Source: Bacillota bacterium
Lineage (GTDB): Bacteria; Bacillota; Clostridia; Christensenellales; QAND01
Length of the DNA stretch: 6,752 nt
Direction: 5' to 3'
NCBI GenBank assembly: GCA_019415425.1
Contig: DXZF01000019.1
Span: forward strand, 1 to 6,752
Positions 1 through 4,648 of this stretch are shown here, piece by piece. Positions within the stretch are counted from its first letter, which is position 1. Every line of letters starts with the position of its first letter. The translations under genes and the position numbers were made by a program. The notes under the pieces were generated by a model that was not told the origin of the DNA, made no database searches, and saw nothing but the letters and a program-made list of their open reading frames with translations.

Positions 1-522
1 ATTCAGGAATATGTGACGGTCAACTTCGGTCAGCTTGAAGATATCATCAATGCCATTGGCGGCGTGGATTTGAACATCACTGCGGCAGAGCAGCAGGCGG
101 CCAACGTCATTCTGGAGAGCATGAAGATGAGCGACCAGAAGATCCGTTCCAATGGCAATGTTCATCTCAATGGCGCGCAGGCCATGGCGTATTCGCGCAT
201 CCGCAAGATCGACAGCGATGCAGTGCGCTCCAGCCGCCAGCAGAAAGTGCTGATGGGCCTGATGGAACAGTGTAAGGACATGAGCCTGACGCAGTACCCT
301 GACTTCATCCGCAAGCTGCTGCCCATGGTGGAGACGTCGTTGACGTATGGCGATATCTTTGAATTGGCGCCGATCATGACCAAGAGCCCTGAGATTGTAC
401 AGAACGTCATTCCAGGCGACGAGGACAATGCAACTGGCGGCATGTATGATGGCGCGTGGTACTGGCGTTACGATACCGACGCCGCGGCCGAGCGCCTGCA
501 CACCTTCATCTATGAAGAGTAA
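1..522 (+). CDS. LytR-CpsA-Psr (LCP) family protein, 3' part
   Basis: This is the C-terminal 173 residues of an LCP protein; the reading frame is already open at base 1, so the start lies upstream and the GTG at 13 is an internal Val. LCP enzymes are membrane-anchored and transfer undecaprenyl-phosphate-linked glycopolymers (teichoic acid, capsule or similar) to peptidoglycan outside the cell. Seen here are a segment ending in IGGVDLNIT (early in the fragment) and the hallmark LNGAQAMAYSRIRK followed by D, R and RQQ. The arginines encoded at 196-198, 202-204, 226-228 and 235-237 fit the family's conserved lipid-phosphate-binding region. The tail ends in a tryptophan/tyrosine-rich stretch typical of clostridial members. 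The N-terminal membrane anchor and first catalytic half are outside the window. TAA at 520-522 is followed 22 bases later by a terminator, so this gene ends its transcription unit. The family is clear, the exact substrate is not. Confidence 0.9.
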   Translation: MQEYVTVNFGQLEDIINAIGGVDLNITAAEQQAANVILESMKMSDQKIRSNGNVHLNGAQAMAYSRIRKIDSDAVRSSRQQKVLMGLMEQCKDMSLTQYPDFIRKLLPMVETSLTYGDIFELAPIMTKSPEIVQNVIPGDEDNATGGMYDGAWYWRYDTDAAAERLHTFIYEE

Positions 523-544
523 AGGGTCCTAAAGGCCACGCATA

Positions 545-577
545 AAAAAGGCGAACGACGAGAGCGTTCGCCTTTTT
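545..577 (+). terminator. Rho-independent terminator after the LCP gene
   Basis: GGCGAACG (550-557) pairs perfectly with CGTTCGCC (565-572) around a 7-base loop and is followed by five T (573-577). An A run (544-549) precedes the left arm, so the stem can extend with A-U pairs and could also work on the minus strand. It separates the LCP gene from sigK. Confidence 0.9.
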
Positions 578-594
578 CATTTTGAAAGACGGCA

Positions 595-617
595 TTTGAC
601 AACCCTCCCCATACGTA
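595..617 (+). promoter_or_regulatory. Possible mother-cell promoter of sigK with SpoIIID-like box
   Basis: After the terminator only about 60 bases remain for a sigK promoter. CATACGTA (610-617) resembles the -10 of sigma-E promoters (CATACA-T type; five of eight bases) and of sigma-K promoters (CATA...TA). Directly upstream, TTTGACAACC (595-604) fits nine of ten positions of the SpoIIID consensus WWRRACARNY as I recall it. In B. subtilis sigK is transcribed by sigma-E and activated by SpoIIID. The -35 is poor: GCATTTG at 592-598 has only an 11-base spacer. TTGACA at 596-601 looks like a sigma-A -35 but has no -10 at the right distance. This is a positional inference and could be chance. Confidence 0.3.
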
Positions 618-635
618 AGGTGTTGCATGGGAGGG
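603..635 (+). promoter_or_regulatory. Inverted repeat covering the sigK Shine-Dalgarno
   Basis: CCCTCCC (603-609) is the exact reverse complement of GGGAGGG (629-635), which is the ribosome binding site of sigK. With C610 bulged, AT (611-612) also pairs with AT (627-628), leaving a 14-base loop. If the transcript begins upstream of 603, this hairpin would hide the ribosome binding site. If transcription begins near 623, as the -10-like element suggests, only the right arm is in RNA and the repeat could instead be a DNA-level operator. Confidence 0.45.
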
Positions 636-640
636 ATTAT

Positions 641-1345
641 ATGATGATGATCAGTGCGCTTGTCTTTTTGAGCAATTTGCTTCCTCTGCTGGGCAGCCTT
701 TCTCAGGGGCAGTCGTTTCCCAAGCAGCTGAGCCCGGAAGAAGAAAAGACCATGATCGCGCGCATGGAGGCAGGGGATGCGCACGCGCGCAACACGCTGA
801 TTGAGCACAATTTGCGCCTGGTTGCGCACATCTGTAAAAAGTATACGGTTAACGGCAGAGATATGGAGGATTTGATCTCCATCGGAACCATTGGGCTCAT
901 CAAAGCGGTACAGACGTTCGACAGCAGCAAGAACCGGCCGCTGGGCTCCTACGCCTCGCGCTGTATTGAGAATGAAATTCTCATGTCCATTCGTGCGGAG
1001 AAAAAAACGCGGGGAGAGATTGCCCTGGGCGAAGTGATCGGCACCGATAAGGACGGCAATCAGGTGGTGCTCTCGGATATTTTGAGCACCAACGAGCGCG
1101 GTGTGGACGCACAGGCCGAAACCAATCTGGCCGTTGAACAGCTTTACAATGCCATTGGCGACACGCTCGGGGCGCGCGAGCGGATGATCATTGAACTGCG
1201 ATACGGCCTCTATGGCGGAAACTGTTGGACCCAGCGAGAAATTGCCAGACAGCTGGGCATTTCGCGTTCCTATGTCTCGCGCATTGAAAAACGCGCCTTG
1301 CAAAAGCTGTGCCAGATGCTCGAGAACAGCCAGAAAGCGGAGTAG
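641..1345 (+). CDS. sigK: RNA polymerase sporulation sigma factor SigK precursor (pro-sigma-K)
   Basis: Late mother-cell sigma factor that directs coat and cortex-stage genes after engulfment; 234 residues. ATG at 641 is chosen because GGGAGGG ends five bases upstream; ATGs at 644 and 647 are alternatives. The first 20 residues are hydrophobic (ISALVFLSNLLPLLGSL, 4-20), matching the membrane-tethering pro-sequence removed by SpoIVFB. Aligning SFPKQLSPEEE with the B. subtilis protein puts cleavage at about S19/L20 (inference). Region 2 is strongly conserved: RNTLIEHNLRLVAHICKKY (50-68), DLISIGTIGLIKA (77-89) and SYASRCIENEILM (103-115). Region 4 ends in the helix-turn-helix TQREIARQLGISRSYVSRIEKRAL (197-220). 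The SRSYVSRIEKRAL signature is shared by SigE and SigK; the N-terminus and LSPEEE favour SigK. The gene is whole: no skin-type prophage element splits it. Processing of the precursor depends on signals relayed from the forespore, which links it to the channel encoded downstream. Confidence 0.93.
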   Translation: MMMISALVFLSNLLPLLGSLSQGQSFPKQLSPEEEKTMIARMEAGDAHARNTLIEHNLRLVAHICKKYTVNGRDMEDLISIGTIGLIKAVQTFDSSKNRPLGSYASRCIENEILMSIRAEKKTRGEIALGEVIGTDKDGNQVVLSDILSTNERGVDAQAETNLAVEQLYNAIGDTLGARERMIIELRYGLYGGNCWTQREIARQLGISRSYVSRIEKRALQKLCQMLENSQKAE

Positions 1346-1349
1346 ACAG

Positions 1350-1378
1350 TTGAAAGCCGTGCCCAAGGAGTGTATGAT
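1350..1378 (+). promoter_or_regulatory. Sigma-A-type promoter for the endonuclease IV-like/pepP/efp operon
   Basis: TTGAAA (1350-1355) and TATGAT (1373-1378) are each one base from the -35 and -10 consensus and are separated by exactly 17 bases. They begin four bases after the sigK stop. Transcription would start near 1385, just before the ribosome binding site AGAGGAGG (1388-1395) of the next gene. This would let the housekeeping genes be expressed without sigK. There is no terminator between sigK and 1402, so read-through in sporulating cells is also possible. Confidence 0.6.
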
Positions 1379-1401
1379 AAAGACAAAAGAGGAGGCATTC
1401 G

Positions 1402-2265
1402 ATGGCCAATCGCTTTGGCCCGGCGGGAAATTCCGAAAGCTTCTACGCCCAGGGCCATACATCTACCAAAGAACAACCGGCCTGGCTGCACGCCATGGGG
1501 CTGGATGCGTTCGAATACAGCTTCGGGCGCGGCGTGCGCATCCGTGAACAAGCGGCCGATGAGATCCGCCAGCAAGCGCAGATGTACGATATTCAACTGA
1601 GCGTACATGCGCCATATTACATCAACATGGCCACGGAAGAGGAAGCGAAGATGGACAACAGCATCCGCTATCTCGTGCAGTCGGCGCAAGCTGCGCAGTG
1701 GATGGGCGCCAAGCGGGTGATCTTCCATCCCGGCGTTCAGGGAAAGAGCGAGCGGGTGGACGCCATCAAGCGCATCGAGACGCTGCTCAGCCGTGCAATG
1801 CGTGAATTGGATGCACAGGGGTTTGGCGCAATCACCTTTTGCCCAGAGAGCATGGGCAAAATCAACCAGATCGGCGATTTGGTTGAGACCATTGCGTTTT
1901 GCGAATTGGACGAACGGCTGATCCCGTGCCTGGACTTTGGGCATTTGCATGCACGCACTTTGGGTGCGTTTCATTCGGCCGAAGATTTCCGGCATGCGTT
2001 GGATCTGGTGGAAAACCGGCTGGGGATGGAACGTGCACGCGCACTACACGTGCACTTTTCCCGCATCGAGTTCACGCAGGCCGGCGAAAAGCGGCACTGG
2101 ACATACGATGACAGGCAATTCGGACCAGACTTTGAACCGCTGGCGCGCGAATTGGCACGGCGCCAATACGATGCGACAATCATCTGTGAATCCAAAGGGA
2201 CAATGGCAGAGGATGCTGCCACATATAAACAACTGTATCTACAGGCATTGGAGGAGTTAAAATGA
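1402..2265 (+). CDS. Endonuclease IV-like TIM-barrel protein (AP endonuclease family 2)
   Basis: A 287-residue protein of endonuclease IV length. Family members cleave DNA at abasic sites using a three-zinc centre in a TIM barrel. Visible equivalents of the metal ligands are H69 in SVHAPYYIN, H109 in FHPG, E149 in CPESMGK, D178 and H181 in LDFGHLHA, H216/H218 in LHVHFS, H232 in GEKRHW, and E263 in CESKG. The canonical Asp-Arg-His motif of the third zinc reads Lys-Arg-His here, with a glutamate (E229) one position earlier, and the usual ENTAGQG is CPESMGK. It therefore belongs to a divergent branch; AP endonuclease activity is likely but not certain, and another TIM-barrel role is possible. 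The start is set by AGAGGAGG six bases upstream. The stop overlaps the next start (ATGA, 2262-2265), so translation is probably coupled to the peptidase gene. In B. subtilis, Nfo protects spores from DNA damage, a possible link to the sporulation neighbours. Confidence 0.8.
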   Translation: MANRFGPAGNSESFYAQGHTSTKEQPAWLHAMGLDAFEYSFGRGVRIREQAADEIRQQAQMYDIQLSVHAPYYINMATEEEAKMDNSIRYLVQSAQAAQWMGAKRVIFHPGVQGKSERVDAIKRIETLLSRAMRELDAQGFGAITFCPESMGKINQIGDLVETIAFCELDERLIPCLDFGHLHARTLGAFHSAEDFRHALDLVENRLGMERARALHVHFSRIEFTQAGEKRHWTYDDRQFGPDFEPLARELARRQYDATIICESKGTMAEDAATYKQLYLQALEELK

Positions 2266-3332
2266 ATATCCGTACACAAAAGCTGCTTGAACGCATGCAA
2301 CAAATCGGCGTGGACGCGATGCTGGTGGCCAGTTATGAGAACCGCCGCTACCTCAGTTACTTCAGCGGCTCCAACGCGACGTTGTTTGTGCACCCGCAAA
2401 GACAGGTATTGCTCACGGATTTCCGCTACAAGGAGCAGGCCGGCAAGGAAGCGGTCGATTATGAAGTGATCATGTACGATCAATTCTCCAGTGTGTTTGA
2501 TCAGATTCAGACGTTAGTGGAGCAGACGGGCGCCAAGACCATTGGCTTTGAATCCGACAAGATGACGGTCAATTGGCTGCAGGGCGCGCAGAAGAAACTC
2601 CCGCAGGTGGAGTTTGTGCCCATGCCCAATGAGATCGACGCATTGCGCGCCTACAAGGATGCGGACGAGGTGGCCATCATCCAGCGCGCGCAGGACATCA
2701 CGGATGCTTCGTTTGCGCATATCCTCACGGTGCTCAAGCCGGGGATGACGGAGCTGGACGTCATGGCGGAGTTGTGCTATGCGATGGCAGTGCGCGGGGG
2801 CAAGACCTCGTTTGGCTGCATTGCGGCCAGCGGCCCCAACTCTTCCATGCCGCACGCACAGCCCACCATGCGCAAGCTGCAGAACGGTGATTTTTTGACT
2901 ATGGATTTCGGTTGCAAGATCGAAGGGTATTGCTCGGATATGACGCGTACGGTTGCCATTGGACAGCCCAGCGACGAAATGAAGGAAATTTACCAGATTG
3001 TTCTGGATGCACAACAACGCGCACTTGACAAAATTGCGCCCGGCATGGTATGCAATGATGTGGACTTTGCCGCCAGGGGGTACATCGCGGAGAAGGGCTA
3101 CGGCGAATACTTTGGCCATGGGTTGGGTCACAGTCTGGGCCTGGCCATCCACGAAGAACCCAGATTCACGCAGCACTGCACCGAGGTGCTCAAGCCGGGC
3201 GTCTGCATCAGCGTGGAACCGGGTATCTATCTGCCCGGCAAGTTTGGCGTACGCATTGAAGACATCGTGTGCATCACCGAGGACGGGTTCCACAACTTCA
3301 CGCATTCGCCCAAGGAACTGATTATTCTATAA
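2262..3332 (+). CDS. Xaa-Pro aminopeptidase/dipeptidase, peptidase family M24B
   Basis: Cytoplasmic metallopeptidase of 356 residues, predicted to remove an N-terminal residue preceding proline. It has the usual two parts. Residues 1 to about 125 form the creatinase-type N-domain ([19 protein letters not shown] near the start, TDFRYKEQA at 52-60). The rest is the pita-bread catalytic fold. The five dinuclear-metal ligands are all present: D215 in MDFG, D226 in CSDMTRT, H290 in [14 protein letters not shown]319 in VEPGIY and E333 in RIEDIV. The stretch 286-298 fits the PROSITE-type pattern for proline dipeptidase/aminopeptidase P as I recall it. GGAGGAG (2250-2256), inside the end of the preceding gene, is the ribosome binding site, five bases before ATG. 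It lies directly upstream of efp, an arrangement common in Clostridia. Whether it prefers dipeptides or longer peptides cannot be read from sequence. Confidence 0.92.
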   Translation: MNIRTQKLLERMQQIGVDAMLVASYENRRYLSYFSGSNATLFVHPQRQVLLTDFRYKEQAGKEAVDYEVIMYDQFSSVFDQIQTLVEQTGAKTIGFESDKMTVNWLQGAQKKLPQVEFVPMPNEIDALRAYKDADEVAIIQRAQDITDASFAHILTVLKPGMTELDVMAELCYAMAVRGGKTSFGCIAASGPNSSMPHAQPTMRKLQNGDFLTMDFGCKIEGYCSDMTRTVAIGQPSDEMKEIYQIVLDAQQRALDKIAPGMVCNDVDFAARGYIAEKGYGEYFGHGLGHSLGLAIHEEPRFTQHCTEVLKPGVCISVEPGIYLPGKFGVRIEDIVCITEDGFHNFTHSPKELIIL

Positions 3333-3351
3333 ACCAACACGGAGGGAAAGT

Positions 3352-3909
3352 ATGCTTTCTGCAGGAGAATTTCGCAAAGGACAAACCATCGAAATTGATG
3401 GACAGGTTTGGGTGATCGTGGATTTTCAGCACGTCAAGCCCGGTAAAGGCGCTGCGTTCGTGCGTACGAAGATCAAGAACGTCGTGCAGGGGAATGTTCT
3501 GGAGCGCACCTTCAGCCCCACCGAGCGCTATCCGCGTGCGCATGTGGAATCCAAGACCATGGAGTATTTGTACCAGGATGGCGATCTGTACTACTTCATG
3601 GATATGGAGACATACGAACAGTTGCCGCTGGGCAGTGAGCTGGTGGCCGACGCCATGCCGTATGTGAAGGAGAACTCGCCGGTAGAGGTCAAATTCTTTA
3701 AGGACAAGGCGTTCTCGGTAGAGCCGCCGAACTTTGTTGAATTGAAGGTCACGCAGACCGATCCGGGCGTGAAGGGCGATACTGCCACGGGCGCGACCAA
3801 GCCTGCCACGCTGGAGACCGGCGCTGTGATCAATGTGCCGCTGTTTGTCAACGAAGGGGATGTGATCCGCGTGGATACCCGCGTGGGCGAATACATGTCC
3901 CGCGTGTGA
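3352..3909 (+). CDS. efp: Translation elongation factor P (EF-P)
   Basis: A 185-residue cytoplasmic factor that binds the ribosomal E site and rescues ribosomes stalled at consecutive prolines. The N-terminal KOW-like domain carries the loop [14 protein letters not shown] with K32 at its tip, the position that is modified in many bacteria (5-aminopentanol in B. subtilis, beta-lysine in E. coli). The central OB domain contains the [15 protein letters not shown] and [13 protein letters not shown] stretches. The C-terminal domain contains [23 protein letters not shown], matching the EF-P signature, and ends in RVGEYMSRV. Full length and intact. GGAGGG (3341-3346) lies five bases before ATG. It follows the M24 peptidase by 19 bases with no promoter or terminator between, so co-transcription is expected. 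No lysine-modification enzyme is encoded in the window. Confidence 0.97.
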   Translation: MLSAGEFRKGQTIEIDGQVWVIVDFQHVKPGKGAAFVRTKIKNVVQGNVLERTFSPTERYPRAHVESKTMEYLYQDGDLYYFMDMETYEQLPLGSELVADAMPYVKENSPVEVKFFKDKAFSVEPPNFVELKVTQTDPGVKGDTATGATKPATLETGAVINVPLFVNEGDVIRVDTRVGEYMSRV

Positions 3910-3943
3910 TGCCGATCCATGCCCCGGTAAAGGAGGGTACAGA

Positions 3944-4318
3944 ATGAGTTATTTGGCTGAACGCGTCGCGTATCTGCGCGGCTTGTCCGAAGGGCTTGCC
4001 ATTTCCGACCAGAGCGCGGAAGGGAAGCTGCTGTTGAAGATCATCGAAGTGCTCGAGGATGTCTCAGACTCCATCGACTCACTCGAGGAGGCACAACAGG
4101 AGCTGGATGAGTACGTGGAGAACATTGACGACGACCTGTCAGATGTAGAGGACGAGCTGTTTGGCGAAGAGGACGAGGAAGAAGATTTCTTGGAGATCGA
4201 ATGTCCGCACTGCCATGAAGTGATCTACTTTGATCAGGATGCGCTGGCAGGGGAAACGCTCGTCTGCCCGGTGTGCAACGAGGCGATTCTGCCCAAAGGC
4301 GACGGAGAAGACGCGTAA
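3944..4318 (+). CDS. CD1247-type small acidic zinc-ribbon protein, function unknown
   Basis: A 124-residue cytoplasmic protein with no signal peptide or membrane segment. Three parts are visible. Residues 1-39 are a conserved helical start (MSYLAERVAYLRGLSEGLAI, then EGKLLLKIIEVLEDV). Residues about 40-81 are a long, very acidic, probably coiled-coil helix running into an Asp/Glu tract (75-81). The C-terminus is a zinc ribbon with CPHC at 87-90 and CPVC at 108-111. This matches the clostridial family named after C. difficile CD1247, often found next to efp and spoIIIA; I know of no assigned function. The ribosome binding site AAAGGAGGG (3929-3937) is nearly perfect, six bases before ATG, suggesting strong translation. 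It sits 34 bases after efp and is the last gene before the 4405 terminator, so it belongs to the vegetative operon. The acidic body with a zinc ribbon would suit a protein-protein or RNA-polymerase contact, but that is only a guess. Confidence 0.85.
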   Translation: MSYLAERVAYLRGLSEGLAISDQSAEGKLLLKIIEVLEDVSDSIDSLEEAQQELDEYVENIDDDLSDVEDELFGEEDEEEDFLEIECPHCHEVIYFDQDALAGETLVCPVCNEAILPKGDGEDA

Positions 4319-4404
4319 TTTTCTGCCGTGAGCTATCCGGCGGTCGATGGCAGGCCGCGATGGATATGCGACACGGATGCGCAAAATATCCGATGACGAA
4401 TCAG
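4319..4404 (+). other. 3' untranslated stretch with possible folded RNA
   Basis: The 86 bases between the zinc-ribbon gene and its terminator show no reading frame of note. They contain GCGG (4340-4343) pairing with CCGC (4355-4358), and GGATATGCG (4362-4370) pairing with CGC (4380-4382) plus ATATCC (4386-4391) around a 9-base loop. CGGAT in that loop (4374-4378) is complementary to ATCCG at 4335-4339, so a pseudoknot is possible. I recognise no known riboswitch or RNA family. Confidence 0.25.
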
Positions 4405-4450
4405 GCGGGTTTACCGATGGAATATCGGTAAATCCGCTTTTTGTTTTTTT
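4405..4450 (+). terminator. Strong Rho-independent terminator of the efp operon
   Basis: Bases 4405-4418 pair with 4424-4437 in a 14-bp stem with one G-U pair and a five-base loop (GGAAT). The stem is followed by five T, a G and seven T (4438-4450). It closes the operon ending with the zinc-ribbon gene and insulates spoIIIAA from it. Confidence 0.95.
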
Positions 4451-4482
4451 CGCCATAGGGGCTCAAAGTGAGCGTATCCCTT

Positions 4483-4530
4483 GTGCACAGCTACGCGTAC
4501 ATTGCAACGTAAGATCAATGCGTGGTGCAT
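4483..4530 (+). other. Imperfect long stem-loop between two terminators
   Basis: Three nested pairings occur in order: TGCAC (4484-4488) with GTGCA (4525-4529), ACG (4493-4495) with CGT (4521-4523), and CATTG (4500-4504) with CAATG (4516-4520), around an 11-base loop. The left side has two 4-base bulges and the right side one. A separate short hairpin, GCTCA/TGAGC (4461-4473), lies just upstream. With the terminator-like element at 4539-4571 this could be a small RNA gene, but I see no convincing promoter for it. It is outside the predicted spoIIIA transcript. Confidence 0.25.
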
Positions 4531-4538
4531 CGCAAAGC

Positions 4539-4571
4539 AGCGCCCTCAAAAGTCGGGGCGTTCTTTTGTTT
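4539..4571 (+). terminator. Second, weaker terminator-like hairpin upstream of spoIIIAA
   Basis: CGCCC (4541-4545) pairs with GGGCG (4556-4560), extendable by U-G inside and by A-U and G-U outside, and is followed by the T-rich run TTCTTTTGTTT (4561-4571). The stem is short. It could back up the 4405 terminator or end a small RNA from 4451-4540. Confidence 0.5.
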
Positions 4572-4578
4572 CCAAAAA

Positions 4579-4590
4579 ACTTGTACAAGT
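4579..4590 (+). promoter_or_regulatory. Perfect 12-bp palindrome, candidate operator of spoIIIA
   Basis: ACTTGTACAAGT reads the same on both strands and ends three bases before the predicted -35 of spoIIIAA. On each strand TTGTACAAGT fits nine of ten positions of the SpoIIID consensus WWRRACARNY as I recall it. Its position suggests a dimeric regulator site, possibly SpoIIID. A one-mismatch fit to such a degenerate motif is common by chance, so the palindrome and its placement are the stronger evidence. Confidence 0.35.
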
Positions 4591-4593
4591 CCG

Positions 4594-4622
4594 GGATATT
4601 ACACGCTATACACACATATATA
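4594..4622 (+). promoter_or_regulatory. Sigma-E-type promoter of the spoIIIA operon
   Basis: GGATATT (4594-4600) matches the ATATT core of sigma-E -35 elements, and CATATATA (4615-4622) matches CATA and the sixth base (five of eight) of the CATACA-T -10, with a 14-base spacer as expected. Transcription would begin near 4629, a few bases before the ribosome binding site AAAGGGGAGGA (4634-4644). In B. subtilis the spoIIIA operon is sigma-E-dependent in the mother cell. Confidence 0.6.
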
Positions 4623-4648
4623 TAACCACAAAGAAAGGGGAGGATCGC

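Noticed and set aside
13..15. GTG at 13 as the start of the first gene
   Set aside because: The frame is open upstream to base 1 with typical LCP sequence and no ribosome binding site precedes it; it is an internal Val codon.
596..625. TTGACA (596-601) as a sigma-A -35 for sigK
   Set aside because: No TATAAT-like hexamer occurs 16 to 18 bases downstream.
596..640. A 15-residue longer start for SigK at 596
   Set aside because: It would use a TTG-type start without a ribosome binding site and add residues before the hydrophobic pro-sequence; ATG 641 with GGGAGGG fits the family length.
506..1462. Long open frame (318 codons) on the minus strand across sigK
   Set aside because: It is antisense to a clearly conserved sigma factor gene, has no recognisable domain, and is Arg/His/Leu-rich as expected from the complement of GC-rich coding DNA.
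1270..1995. Minus-strand open frame (241 codons) opposite the endonuclease IV-like gene
   Set aside because: No family resemblance, and the + strand frame has the conserved metal-ligand motifs, a ribosome binding site and an operon overlap.
2514..3305. Minus-strand open frame (263 codons) opposite the Xaa-Pro peptidase
   Set aside because: The + strand carries all five M24 metal ligands; the antisense frame looks like codon-bias noise.
4481..4648. A 56-codon N-terminal extension of SpoIIIAA
   Set aside because: The extension runs through a terminator-like hairpin and the promoter, and has no similarity to the family; ATG 4649 has a strong ribosome binding site.
4319..4648. Known riboswitch, T-box or tRNA in the large intergenic region
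   Set aside because: I could not match conserved core motifs of any family I know; only generic hairpins are visible.
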